From an uncultured Pseudomonadales bacterium (GTDB lineage: Bacteria; Pseudomonadota; Gammaproteobacteria; Pseudomonadales; Cellvibrionaceae), in assembly GCA_947487765.1 (NCBI GenBank), contig CANKXO010000001.1, positions 1,526,467 through 1,590,466 of the forward strand: DNA of 64,000 bases. Reading direction: 5' to 3'. Made by a program: the position numbers and the translations under genes. The notes under the pieces are model-generated. The model ran no database searches. It was not told the DNA's origin and saw only the letters and a list, made by a program, of their open reading frames with translations. Each line of letters starts with the position of its first letter. Positions within the stretch are counted from its first letter, which is position 1. Of the stretch, positions 44,773-53,613 are shown one piece after another.

Positions 44773-46266
44773 ATGTTAGATTTTTTACAATACATGCCTG
44801 AGGTATTCACTCTCTGGAATTTTACTATTCTCGTTCTCGGTACAGTCGGCGGTTTAATACTGGGAGCAACACCGGGCCTAAGCCCAACAATGGCAGTTGC
44901 ATTGCTGATTCCTTTTACTTTTCATATGCAACCCACTACAGGACTCATTTTACTCGGAGCAGCTTATACCTCTACCGTTGCCGGCGGTGCAGTTAGTGCT
45001 ATTTTACTAAGTATTCCAGGCGCACCAGCTAATATAGCAACCACGCTTGATGGAAACCCTTTAGCTAAAAAGGGCAAAGCAACAGCAGCCCTACACTATT
45101 GTTTTATTTCTTCATTCATTGGCGGTGTTATTGGCGTCTTTATTCTTATTTTTTTCACCCCAACACTCTCTAAATGGGCGTTAGGGTTTGGCCCATCGCA
45201 CCTATTCTGGGTAGCAATATTAGGCGTCACTGTTATCGGGTCTCTAGGATCTGGCTCAGTTATTAAAGGTTTATTTTCTGGGTTTGTTGGTTTATGGATT
45301 TCAACCATTGGATATGATCCCGTCTTGGGTGTTGAACGTTTTAATTACACTGAACATTTGGCCGGTGGTATCAATATTATTGCGGCTCTTGTCGGTTTAT
45401 TTGCTATACCACAAGTATTATCGATGGTGACACCACAAACATTACCTAACGGCATTACTAAATTTGCTATGGAAAGCCAAAGTGTTGTTACATCAATGAT
45501 GGAAACAATTAAACGTTGGAAGGCATTAATCATTGGCAGTGTGATAGGTGTTGTTGTCGGTTTAATTCCTGGTGCTGGAGGTCAAATCGCTGGTCTGGTC
45601 GCCTATGATCAAACACGAAAAATGAGCCCCAATAAAGAAGATTTTGGTAAAGGTGAACCAGCTGGTGTAATTGCAGCAGAGTCCGCCAATAATGGTATGG
45701 TTGGTCCTTCTCTAGTTCCGCTCTTAACACTCAGTGTTCCCGGCTCTCCAACTGCAGCCGTGCTTCTTGGTGGATTACTTATTCATGGTTTATTTCCTGG
45801 TCCTTCTCTTTTTACAGATCATGCGCCTGTCGTTTGGACATTCATCGATTCACTACTCGTTGGCCAATTATTAATGTGTTTATTCGGCATTATGATAAGT
45901 CGCTATAGTCGTTTTGTTATGGATATTCCTGAATTTTATATGGCAGCCGCAATTACTGTACTCGCTGTATTTGGAACCTATAGCGTACAAAATAGCTTTT
46001 CAGATGTATTCGTCATGATGACACTTGGAGTAACGATGTTTTTTGCTTCAAAAATAGGGTTTAGTCCTTCTCCTGTTGTATTAGGCATTATTCTTGGCCC
46101 TATAGCAGAGACTAACTTTCTTCAAGGCCAATTAATTGGCAGTGTTGGTGAAGGCACATTTAACTATTTCTTTAGCGGCACCTTAAATATTGTATTAATT
46201 GCTATTGTCGTTTCATCCATAATTTACAGTGCTTATAGCGAACTATCTACAAAGAAAAAGAGTTAG
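44773..46266 (+). CDS. tctA: TctA, large membrane subunit of a tripartite tricarboxylate transporter
   Basis: The 497-residue protein has about 11-12 membrane helices and the TctA signatures GTVGGLILGATPGLSPTMAVAL near the N-terminus and IGVVVGLIPGAGGQIAGLVAYDQ near the middle. TTT transporters take up carboxylates, dicarboxylates, sulfonates and related anions using ion gradients, with a periplasmic receptor (TctC) and the small subunit TctB. GAGTGAGG precedes the ATG. tctB follows after 43 nt. Confidence 0.96.
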   Translation: MLDFLQYMPEVFTLWNFTILVLGTVGGLILGATPGLSPTMAVALLIPFTFHMQPTTGLILLGAAYTSTVAGGAVSAILLSIPGAPANIATTLDGNPLAKKGKATAALHYCFISSFIGGVIGVFILIFFTPTLSKWALGFGPSHLFWVAILGVTVIGSLGSGSVIKGLFSGFVGLWISTIGYDPVLGVERFNYTEHLAGGINIIAALVGLFAIPQVLSMVTPQTLPNGITKFAMESQSVVTSMMETIKRWKALIIGSVIGVVVGLIPGAGGQIAGLVAYDQTRKMSPNKEDFGKGEPAGVIAAESANNGMVGPSLVPLLTLSVPGSPTAAVLLGGLLIHGLFPGPSLFTDHAPVVWTFIDSLLVGQLLMCLFGIMISRYSRFVMDIPEFYMAAAITVLAVFGTYSVQNSFSDVFVMMTLGVTMFFASKIGFSPSPVVLGIILGPIAETNFLQGQLIGSVGEGTFNYFFSGTLNIVLIAIVVSSIIYSAYSELSTKKKS

Positions 46267-46309
46267 CGTCAAACATACACCGCACTATATTTAATGAAAG
46301 GGGTTAATA

Positions 46310-46915
46310 ATGTTAGCAAAACGATTAACAGCCATTGGTGGTTTATTATTATCTTTTCTTATGTTGTCATTGGGAACCAATGTGGAAAATGGTCAAGAAG
46401 CTTATTTTTTTCCTAACTTAATTACCTATTTTCTTATTGGGCTTGCATTTATATTATTGCTTATTGAAGGCAACTTGCTTGACTGGTTAAAAGAAATTAA
46501 AAGCAACTTATCAAATTTTTTATTTTCTGATGCTTCACAGGAAAACTCTAAGGGTAGCAACAACCAACCTGCTCCATCGTCTCGCTATTCATCACTTTAC
46601 CTATCCATTTCACAAACAATTGCTTCTCCAGAACAAGAAAGCATTATAAAACTAAAAAAATTAAAAGATGAATTTTTTGCTCTCATACCCATGCTGTTTA
46701 TTATTTTCTGTTACTTAAATTTTGCAGAAACTATTGGCTTATACACAACATCATTTATTGCCTTTGCATTAATTACCATTATTTATACAACCCATAGGCC
46801 ACGTAATAAAACACTATTAAAAAATAGTGTTATCGCATTAATTTTTATAGGTTTCATTTACTTAGTTTTTGCAGTACTCCTAAAACTACAAACCCCCTCT
46901 GCCTGGCTTCTATAG
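46310..46915 (+). CDS. tctB: TctB, small membrane subunit of the TTT transporter
   Basis: The 201-residue protein has four membrane helices: two at the N-terminus (about residues 5-22 and 35-52), then a long hydrophilic loop (about residues 60-115) and two or three more at the C-terminus. Position between tctA and tctC defines it. The hydrophilic loop is longer than in typical TctB (about 150 aa). AAAGGGG precedes the ATG. Confidence 0.88.
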   Translation: MLAKRLTAIGGLLLSFLMLSLGTNVENGQEAYFFPNLITYFLIGLAFILLLIEGNLLDWLKEIKSNLSNFLFSDASQENSKGSNNQPAPSSRYSSLYLSISQTIASPEQESIIKLKKLKDEFFALIPMLFIIFCYLNFAETIGLYTTSFIAFALITIIYTTHRPRNKTLLKNSVIALIFIGFIYLVFAVLLKLQTPSAWLL

Positions 46916-46974
46916 TGGGTAGTACCCTTAAAACGACAATAACAATAAATTAGTCTTTAGACGAGGTGTTAATT

Positions 46975-47961
46975 ATGTTCAAGCTCTTCAAAACTCAAAC
47001 GCTTTTTTTCAGAACATTAGCTGCATTAACTATTGCAGGAACATTTGCATTAAGTGCCATTGCTGAACCTTACCCAGAAAGGCCTGTCAGCTTAGTGGTT
47101 TCTTATTCACCGGGTGGAGCCACAGATTTTCAAGCGCGTATTGTGACCATGCTTTCATCGAAAGAAAATTATCTGGGGCAACCTATGGTGATTCTTAATA
47201 AGCCAGGTGCTGGAGGAAAAATTGGTTGGGACCACTACGCATCCAAAGCTAAAAAAGATGGATATGAATTATCTGCCTATAACGTGCCCCATTTTATTGC
47301 TCAATCTATCGTATTTAAGACTAAATACAACATTAATAACTTAGAACCTATTGCTAATTGGGGAGCCGACCCTGCGGTACTCGTTGTCGGTAAAGACAGT
47401 CCGTTTAACACCCTTCAAGATTTAATGGATTTTGCAAAAAAGAATCCTAAAAAGGTTACCTTCTCCGGTGCTGGCTTATATGTAGGGCATCATATTGCTT
47501 TCTTACAGTTCTCTAAAGAATCTGGCCTCAATATGACCTATGTTCCCCATAAAGGTGGCACACCAGCAATGAAAAGTGTAATGGGTGGACAAGTTATGGC
47601 TGGCTTTAACAATTTATCTGATGCTTTTCGCAACCAGGACAATATAAAAATCTTGGCAGTGGCTGACTTACAACGTAACAAAGAGTTCTTACCTGATGTA
47701 CCAACATTTAAAGAACAAGGCGTTAATGTTGATGACTCCAGTGTTAATTTTAGAGGAATTATGGCTCGTAAAGGAACACCAGCCGATGTCATTGACCATT
47801 TGGCTGCACGGGTGCCTATGATGTTTGAAGACAAGAAAACTAGAAAGCAAATGAAGTCTGCTGGCTCACCTGTACGCATAATTTCTCGTGATGAGGTCAT
47901 TACCATGTGGAAAGAGCGCGAGGATTACCTAAGAATACTACTTGCTGAACTGAAGAAGTAA
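46975..47961 (+). CDS. tctC: TctC/Bug-family periplasmic substrate receptor
   Basis: The protein of about 328 residues has a signal peptide ending LSAIA and the Bug/TctC receptor sequence: YPERPVSLVVSYSPGGATDF, IGWDHYASKAKKDGYEL and MTYVPHKGGTPAMKSVMGGQ. It binds the substrate in the periplasm and delivers it to TctAB. The start ATG at 46975 has GAGG 8 nt upstream; the GTG at 46966 overlaps that ribosome site. The ligand of this receptor cannot be read from sequence; the catabolic genes downstream suggest a small organic acid or a methylated or sulfonated analogue. Confidence 0.95.
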   Translation: MFKLFKTQTLFFRTLAALTIAGTFALSAIAEPYPERPVSLVVSYSPGGATDFQARIVTMLSSKENYLGQPMVILNKPGAGGKIGWDHYASKAKKDGYELSAYNVPHFIAQSIVFKTKYNINNLEPIANWGADPAVLVVGKDSPFNTLQDLMDFAKKNPKKVTFSGAGLYVGHHIAFLQFSKESGLNMTYVPHKGGTPAMKSVMGGQVMAGFNNLSDAFRNQDNIKILAVADLQRNKEFLPDVPTFKEQGVNVDDSSVNFRGIMARKGTPADVIDHLAARVPMMFEDKKTRKQMKSAGSPVRIISRDEVITMWKEREDYLRILLAELKK

Positions 47962-48088
47962 AACAAATAGGCAGCTATACAGTACAAATATAGCTGCCCG
48001 TTCTAACTCTTTTACAATCTCTATATTTGAACATCTCACTTACCACTCTAATACCAATCATGGGAAGAAGATAATGACTTTAAAAAAT

Positions 48089-48104
48089 TCATATATATGA
48101 GTTA
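48089..48104. promoter_or_regulatory. Candidate GntR operator, copy 2
   Basis: This is an exact 16-base repeat of 44494-44509, comprising the palindrome TCATATATATGA plus GTTA. It lies 53 nt before the aldehyde dehydrogenase ATG. A GATAAT (48070-48075) just upstream could be a -10, but a matching -35 is poor, so the promoter itself is uncertain. Confidence 0.55.
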
Positions 48105-48156
48105 TATGTTAATATACGCCACCACTTAACTTATAAATATCGATAGAGGGCTGATT

Positions 48157-49560
48157 ATGACGACAGCAACTGATGAAACTCTGGTTACTGACCTAGTGAA
48201 AAGAGCCCGTATTGCTCAAAATCTCTTTGGTAAATACTCCCAAGCTGAGGTAGATGAGGTCGTTACTGCCGCTGCATGGGCACTGATCAACCCGGAGAAT
48301 AATGAACGTCTCTCGAAGTTAGCGGTAGAAGAAACAGGGCTTGGTAATGTTAATGATAAAATCATTAAGAACCATCGGAAAACACTAGGGCTATTACGGG
48401 ATTTAAAGCAGGCAAAAACGGTTGGTATCATTAAAGATGATGCAGAGAATGGCATTGTCGAAATTGGCCGAGCCGCTGGTGTTGTTGGTGCTATTGTGCC
48501 CTCGACCAACCCGATTGCAACTCCCATGAATAACACACTCAATGCATTAAAGTGTGGGAATGCGATTATCTTAGCACCATCACCAAAGGGGCAACCTTCG
48601 TGTACACGCTTACTCGAACTCATTCACACAGAGTTGGATAGAGTCGGCGCACCTAAAGATTTAGTCCAGCAGCTCCCTTCTCCTGTCAGCAAGACACTGA
48701 CACATGAGCTGTTAAAACAAGTCGATCTTATCATCGCTACAGGTTCTCAAAATAATATTCGTTCAGCATATAGCAGTGGCACACCAGCTTTTGGAGTGGG
48801 TGCAGGTAATGTTTGTGTCATTGTCGATGAAACTGCTGACCTTGCCGATGCCGCCGCTAAAATTAAAGCTTCTAAAACATTCGATAATGCAACCAGTTGC
48901 TCCTCTGAAAATAGCATCATCATTGTAGATGATGTTTACGATGCAATGATGGAAGAATTAAGCAATATCAATGGTGCATTACTAACGACTGAGGAAAAAC
49001 AACAGCTTCAAAACAGTATGTGGCAAGAAGGCCATCTCAATCGGCATGTATTGGCTAAACCAGTCAACGATGTTTGCTCTGCCGCAGGTTTAAAACGAAA
49101 AGAATTAGTCAATAGTGACTTTTTAATGGTTACAGAAACTGAAGCGGGTAAAAGCGCCCCTTTTTCTGGGGAAAAAATGTCACTGGTCCTAACAGTATAC
49201 CGTGCCAGTAGCTTTGACAGCGCCAAAGAACTTGCCAACAAGATACTTGGCTATCAAGGCAAAGGACATTCACTAGGTATACATACGACGACAGATAATC
49301 GCCCTAGAATATTAGGGCATGAAGCTCCTGTGTGTCGCATCATTGTTAACCAAGCTCATTGTTTCGCAACGGGCGGCAGTTTTGATAATGCTCTCCCCTT
49401 CTCCTTATCTATGGGTTGCGGTACTTGGGGCGGCAATATTACCGATCAGAATGTGCATTATCGTCAATACATGAATATTACTCGCGTTGTAAAAACGATT
49501 GAGCCGAGAGAAGTCACTGTCGATGATATTTTTGCGGATTACAAAAGGAAGTACCTATGA
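48157..49560 (+). CDS. CoA-acylating aldehyde dehydrogenase (sulfoacetaldehyde dehydrogenase-like)
   Basis: The 467-residue protein is an aldehyde dehydrogenase of the CoA-acylating branch (relatives: SauS sulfoacetaldehyde dehydrogenase, EutE/PduP, the AdhE N-terminus). The nucleophile is Cys248 in ATSCSSENS; the nucleotide-binding part includes VVGAIVPSTNPIATPMNN and FGVGAGNVCVIVD. It interconverts an aldehyde and its acyl-CoA with NAD(P)H. The following CoA ligase overlaps it by 4 nt, the same partnership as SauS-SauT in sulfoacetate use, but the Xsc enzyme of that pathway is absent here, so the substrate is open. Confidence 0.88.
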   Translation: MTTATDETLVTDLVKRARIAQNLFGKYSQAEVDEVVTAAAWALINPENNERLSKLAVEETGLGNVNDKIIKNHRKTLGLLRDLKQAKTVGIIKDDAENGIVEIGRAAGVVGAIVPSTNPIATPMNNTLNALKCGNAIILAPSPKGQPSCTRLLELIHTELDRVGAPKDLVQQLPSPVSKTLTHELLKQVDLIIATGSQNNIRSAYSSGTPAFGVGAGNVCVIVDETADLADAAAKIKASKTFDNATSCSSENSIIIVDDVYDAMMEELSNINGALLTTEEKQQLQNSMWQEGHLNRHVLAKPVNDVCSAAGLKRKELVNSDFLMVTETEAGKSAPFSGEKMSLVLTVYRASSFDSAKELANKILGYQGKGHSLGIHTTTDNRPRILGHEAPVCRIIVNQAHCFATGGSFDNALPFSLSMGCGTWGGNITDQNVHYRQYMNITRVVKTIEPREVTVDDIFADYKRKYL

Positions 49561-51122
49561 GCAACTCATTATCCTATACGCCACCGGCTAATACGATTAG
49601 AGCACTGATTGATAAATTTGCTGAGGAATATCCACATCGCATCTTTGTTATTTTTCCTGAGACTAAAATAGAATTATCCTATAGCCAGCTAAAAAAAATA
49701 ATGCAGGAGTATGCTCAATACTACAATGCGATGGGACTGGTAAAAGGAGATACTATTTCTTTTATGATGGGTAATGGGGCATCAAGCTTATTACTTTTTT
49801 TATCTACATTGTATAGTGGATGCATTTCTTCTCCATTAAACCCCGCTGCTGGCCAGGAACAAATTGAATACGTCTTGGATCACTCTGATACAAAAACGGT
49901 TTTTGTTTCTGAAAACTTCTACGATCAAGTGTTTTCAGCAGCAGAAAAATCTAGCCACAACATTACTATTGTTAAAACAGATATCGATAATGGGCCCATT
50001 TGGCCCACTACTCCATCAACATCCATACCAGATGTTAATGTAAGCACTGAAGATGACGGTTTACTGATGTACACCTCAGGGACTACAGGTCGCCCTAAAG
50101 GAGTTATTTTAACCCATAAGAATTTACTCGCAGGCGGAATGAATACTGCTAAAGCACATGAGTTAAGTGATAAAGATAGAGCTTTATGTGTATTACCACT
50201 CTGCCATATAAATGCTCAATGCGTAACAGTTATGGCTCCATTAGTCAGTGCTGGCAGTGTTGTAATGCCGCATGGTTTTAAAGTTTCATTATTCTGGGAA
50301 TGGATCATTAAGCATCATGCCACCTGGTTTAGTGTTGTACCGACCATTATTTCTTACCTAATGCATAATGAATCTGAACTTAATGGTGAGGCATTAAAAG
50401 AGGCATTAAGCAAAGTACGCTTTGGACGCTCAGCGTCAGCTCCTTTAGCGCCTTCACTACATGAAGAATTTGAAGCAACTTTCGGTATGCCTCTCGTAGA
50501 AACAATGGGGTTAACAGAAACATCTGCTCAGATTTTATCAAACCCTATGCCACCCAAAAGAAACAAGTATGGTTCGCCAGGCATAGGCTTTGGTACTGAC
50601 ATTAAAATAATTGATGATCAAGGTGAGAAACAAGCTATAGGCAAAGAAGGTGAGCTTATGGTTCGTGGAGATTGTGTCATGCGTTGTTACTACAAAAACC
50701 TAGAAGCAACAAAAAATACCTTTAGCGAAGATGGATGGTTACATACTGGCGACTTAGCTAAGCAAGATGAAGATGGTTTTATTTTTATTACAGGACGCCT
50801 GAAAGAACTCATTATTAAATGTGGTGAAAACATTGCTCCACGCGAAATTGATGATGTTCTTTATTCGCACCCTAATGTTATTGAAGCAGGCGCTGTAGGC
50901 ATCGATGATAGAGATTATGGACAAGAAGTCATTGCTTGTGTTGTTGTAAAGGATAGTAAAAAACTCTCCGAAGAAGAACTCACCCAGTATTGTTTTGATA
51001 AACTCGGAAAACTTAAAACGCCTAAAAATATATTCTTCTTCAACGATTTACCTAAAGGCCCTTCCGGTAAGGTACAGCGATTAAAACTAGTTGATCAACT
51101 CAAAGAAAAAAACCTAATATAA
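49557..51122 (+). CDS. AMP-forming acyl-CoA ligase (small acid, SauT-like)
   Basis: The 521-residue protein is an ANL-superfamily acyl-CoA synthetase with the P-loop YTSGTTGRPKG near residue 172, the adenylate motif MGLTETSAQ, the hinge TGDLAKQDEDGFIFITGRLKE and the catalytic lysine in KGPSGKVQRL. Its start overlaps the aldehyde dehydrogenase stop (ATGA), showing translational coupling. Together the pair would reduce a free acid to its aldehyde by way of the acyl-CoA, or run in reverse. It resembles ligases for short polar acids (sulfoacetate, oxalate) more than fatty-acid ligases; that assignment is tentative. Confidence 0.88.
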   Translation: MSNSLSYTPPANTIRALIDKFAEEYPHRIFVIFPETKIELSYSQLKKIMQEYAQYYNAMGLVKGDTISFMMGNGASSLLLFLSTLYSGCISSPLNPAAGQEQIEYVLDHSDTKTVFVSENFYDQVFSAAEKSSHNITIVKTDIDNGPIWPTTPSTSIPDVNVSTEDDGLLMYTSGTTGRPKGVILTHKNLLAGGMNTAKAHELSDKDRALCVLPLCHINAQCVTVMAPLVSAGSVVMPHGFKVSLFWEWIIKHHATWFSVVPTIISYLMHNESELNGEALKEALSKVRFGRSASAPLAPSLHEEFEATFGMPLVETMGLTETSAQILSNPMPPKRNKYGSPGIGFGTDIKIIDDQGEKQAIGKEGELMVRGDCVMRCYYKNLEATKNTFSEDGWLHTGDLAKQDEDGFIFITGRLKELIIKCGENIAPREIDDVLYSHPNVIEAGAVGIDDRDYGQEVIACVVVKDSKKLSEEELTQYCFDKLGKLKTPKNIFFFNDLPKGPSGKVQRLKLVDQLKEKNLI

Positions 51123-51123
51123 A

Positions 51124-51777
51124 TTAATGATTATTACTAGATAGCTCATTAACTAATCTTACTTTTTGGGCAATACTTTTCCAGTTACGAGTTTGTATAT
51201 CATCCTCTGTTACTAACCAAGAACCACCAACGACAGAAACACTATGTAACGATAAATATTCTTTAACATTTTCAGCATTAATACCGCCTGTCGCACAAAA
51301 CTTCACAGACGGAAAAGGTGCTGACAATGCTTTCAAAGCATTAACACCGCCATTCGCTTCTGCCGGAAAAAATTTAAGCAGTTCAAACCCCTTTTCCGCT
51401 AATTGCATGATTTCAGAAGCTGTCGATACACCAGGCAATAAAGGCATACCCAAATTGCCCGAAGCATTAATTAAAGTATCAGTACTACCCGGTGAAACAA
51501 TAAATTGTGCTCCTGCTGATTTTGATTGAATCACTTGATGTTCGTTTAACACCGTACCTGCTGCAATAATGGCTCCACTTACCATTGCCATTTTCTCTAT
51601 TACCTTTAATGCACTTTCGGTCCTTAATGTCACTTCAATTACTGGCGCACCAGAATCGACTAAGGTTTTAGCGATATCCTCAGCCACAGATATCTCGTCT
51701 ATCACCAGTACCGGTATAACACTCAAATTTCTGGAGTATCTTGCTATAAAGTCAGACGATTGTTTTGCAGTTAACAC
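51124..51777 (-). CDS. KDPG/KHG-type class I aldolase
   Basis: The 217-residue TIM-barrel aldolase has the family blocks IEVTLRT (catalytic Glu), AAGTVLN, FIVSPG, LPGVSTASE and LLKFFPAE, in which the Lys forms the Schiff base, then FCATGGI. Family members split 2-keto-3-deoxy-6-phosphogluconate or 4-hydroxy-2-oxoglutarate to pyruvate plus an aldehyde. No dehydratase or sugar kinase is nearby, so a non-Entner-Doudoroff role in this locus is possible. The start is a GTG at 51777. It converges with the ligase gene, with stops 1 nt apart. Confidence 0.93.
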   Translation of the reverse strand: MLTAKQSSDFIARYSRNLSVIPVLVIDEISVAEDIAKTLVDSGAPVIEVTLRTESALKVIEKMAMVSGAIIAAGTVLNEHQVIQSKSAGAQFIVSPGSTDTLINASGNLGMPLLPGVSTASEIMQLAEKGFELLKFFPAEANGGVNALKALSAPFPSVKFCATGGINAENVKEYLSLHSVSVVGGSWLVTEDDIQTRNWKSIAQKVRLVNELSSNNH

Positions 51778-52005
51778 AATTACATAGCCTATAAGGGAAA
51801 AGTTCTTTATTTTACAGCATTAATTCATACGATTTGTACACAAACTCATACAAAGGGAAAGCGATTGGTGGGTTCTCAAATATCGAAAAAAACGCCAATT
51901 TATTTAAAATAATACAATAAATATGCTATCTTGCCTGCCTTTAATTTTGTGTAGAAGTGAATTCGGCACATACAATCATATATTTATCAGGCGTTATAGG
52001 TAGTT

Positions 52006-52365
52006 ATGGAATTACAAGAGTTACTACAAGATATTGTTGATGGCAACAGTGAAAACCTCATCTTATTTCTAGAAGCAAAAGGGGATGCAAATACAGTCGA
52101 CCCTCGATGGAACTGCTCTATGATATTTCATGCTGTATTTAGTGGCAATTTTGAGAGCGTTAAATGCCTTGTTGAAGCTGGCGCAGATGTTAATCACCAA
52201 GCACAGGACCCCGGCTCTGATATCCTAGCCGCGACTCCTTTAGCTCTAGCCCTTCAATGTCGCCTGATGATGGATCATGATAAATATGACCCTATAGTAA
52301 TATACCTTCAAGAGAATGGCGCTAATGAGCAAGCGATAATAGAAAGCCCGCAATCAAATGAATAG
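52006..52365 (+). CDS. Small ankyrin-repeat protein
   Basis: The 119-residue protein has two or three ankyrin repeats (for example FHAVFSGNFESVKCLVEAGA and TPLALALQCRLMMDHDKYDP) and no signal peptide. It probably binds a protein partner in the cytoplasm. It stands alone between the aldolase (divergent) and the porin (convergent). An AGG-type ribosome site precedes the ATG. Confidence 0.8.
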   Translation: MELQELLQDIVDGNSENLILFLEAKGDANTVDPRWNCSMIFHAVFSGNFESVKCLVEAGADVNHQAQDPGSDILAATPLALALQCRLMMDHDKYDPIVIYLQENGANEQAIIESPQSNE

Positions 52366-52446
52366 CCTCTTTAGATCTTAAAATTAGTTTCTTTCAGACC
52401 TAGTCTATTGTTTTATATAAAAATTCATATAAATAACGAATAGAAA

Positions 52447-52469
52447 AAAGCCTGTTTAAAACAGGCTTT
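52447..52469 (-). terminator. Intrinsic terminator of the porin gene
   Basis: GCCTGTTT and AAACAGGC arms around a tight centre are followed, on the minus strand, by six T. It lies 14 nt after the porin stop and could also stop read-through from the ankyrin gene on the plus strand. Confidence 0.82.
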
Positions 52470-52482
52470 CGAGAATTAATAA

Positions 52483-53421
52483 TTAGATATCATACTTAAG
52501 AATAACTTCGAAGTTTTCGATACTTCCTGATGGAGTATCCGTATCATAATCCGCATATTCAAACCAGACTGATGTATTTTTCCCTAAATTCCAAGTGTAA
52601 CCTAAGGTCACTAAACTTGCTTCTGGGTCATCCGAAGTATCATCCATAAATTGCTCCAAATGCAAATACACGCCATATGCAGAAATATCGGCAACAATAC
52701 TACTAAGGTCATCACCATCAGCTTGTTCCTGAATCTGATAGTTAGCAGCTAAAGAAAAAGCCCCTATGGAACCTGCTGCGGATAAGCCAAGAATATCCTC
52801 TTCGTCATCAGCTATAGAGATATAACCAATCCCTAATTTCGTAGACCCTAACTTATAGGTAAGCCCTAACTCCGTTTCATCGATATCATCATCTTCAGCG
52901 CTTTCACCATCCATTACTAATGACACACCAAAATCTATTGGTCCAAAACTATTCGAATATGTCAATGTTTCTTCTGAACGACCTTGATAAGTCACCTGAG
53001 CAAAACCAGAAAAGTTCCAGGGAATATCTGCAGGTCCAACAATATGGTTGTAAAACGTATGCCAGTTTTGTCCTACTAATATTTTACCAAAATTACCTTC
53101 TATACCCACATACCCGAGTCTTGTTCTATCATTGCCATCATCAGTAATAGCTGCATCGACTTCGTATTCATAATGACCAAATGCTGTTATACCATTACCA
53201 ATATCTGTTTTTCCTTTAAAACCAATACGAGAAAAACGGCTTACAACATCAAGTTTTCGATCGTCGGTTGTCGGGTCCGTATCTTCAGTTTCGGTAGAAG
53301 CCACACCAAGCCGTAAAGAAGCATAGACATCTGTTTCGACTTTCACATCATCTGCAAATGTTGATGTTGCTATTGCAATACCAGTGATTGCTAATGCAAT
53401 AGAAGTTTTTTTAAAGTTCAT
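52483..53421 (-). CDS. General Gram-negative porin
   Basis: The 312-residue protein has a signal peptide ending STFA and the 16-strand general porin pattern: VYASLRLGVAS near the mature N-terminus, SRFSRIGFKGKTDIGNGITA, GKILVGQNWHTFYN and a C-terminal strand ending FEVILKYDI. The protein is very acidic (many Asp/Glu loops), which suits cationic or zwitterionic solutes. Its promoter carries the same LysR-type box as the Rieske oxygenase gene, so it is probably the dedicated outer-membrane channel of the pathway. Confidence 0.9.
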   Translation of the reverse strand: MNFKKTSIALAITGIAIATSTFADDVKVETDVYASLRLGVASTETEDTDPTTDDRKLDVVSRFSRIGFKGKTDIGNGITAFGHYEYEVDAAITDDGNDRTRLGYVGIEGNFGKILVGQNWHTFYNHIVGPADIPWNFSGFAQVTYQGRSEETLTYSNSFGPIDFGVSLVMDGESAEDDDIDETELGLTYKLGSTKLGIGYISIADDEEDILGLSAAGSIGAFSLAANYQIQEQADGDDLSSIVADISAYGVYLHLEQFMDDTSDDPEASLVTLGYTWNLGKNTSVWFEYADYDTDTPSGSIENFEVILKYDI

Positions 53422-53452
53422 AAGTAATACCTAATTAGTTTTATTATGTTTA

Positions 53453-53482
53453 GGTGTGATCAAAAAAATTATTGATCACACC
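53453..53482 (-). repeat. 5'-terminal hairpin of the porin mRNA
   Basis: Perfect 11-bp arms GGTGTGATCAA and TTGATCACACC with an 8-nt loop lie at the predicted start of the porin transcript (about 53479). A stem at the very 5' end is known to stabilise outer-membrane protein mRNAs such as ompA, and this may do the same; an operator role is the alternative. Confidence 0.6.
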
Positions 53483-53485
53483 ACT

Positions 53486-53514
53486 AATTTAATCAGGATA
53501 AAATAAGCTATCAA
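53486..53514 (-). promoter_or_regulatory. Porin promoter
   Basis: On the minus strand TTGATA (53514-53509), a 17-nt spacer and TAAATT (53491-53486) form the promoter. The spacing and the position relative to the LysR box match the Rieske promoter exactly. Confidence 0.6.
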
Positions 53515-53526
53515 CTCAATAAAAAC

Positions 53527-53554
53527 TCAACATTAATCGAATAAACAAATTGAA
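53527..53554 (-). promoter_or_regulatory. LysR-type box at the porin promoter
   Basis: This 28-bp sequence matches 54932-54959 at 24 of 28 positions. Its ends are TTCAAT and TTGA, with a central CGATTAAT. It starts 12 nt upstream of the -35, at about -48 to -75, the classical position for a LysR activator. Confidence 0.65.
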
Positions 53555-53613
53555 AGCACATCTAGAATATGAATTTATTTTCCTATTAATGGCTTCAATT
53601 TTTTGCTACCACT

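Noticed and set aside
53453..53482. CRP-like site (TGTGA and TCACA half-sites) at the porin leader
   Set aside because: The half-sites are too far apart for CRP, which needs a 6-nt spacer; the hairpin reading is better.
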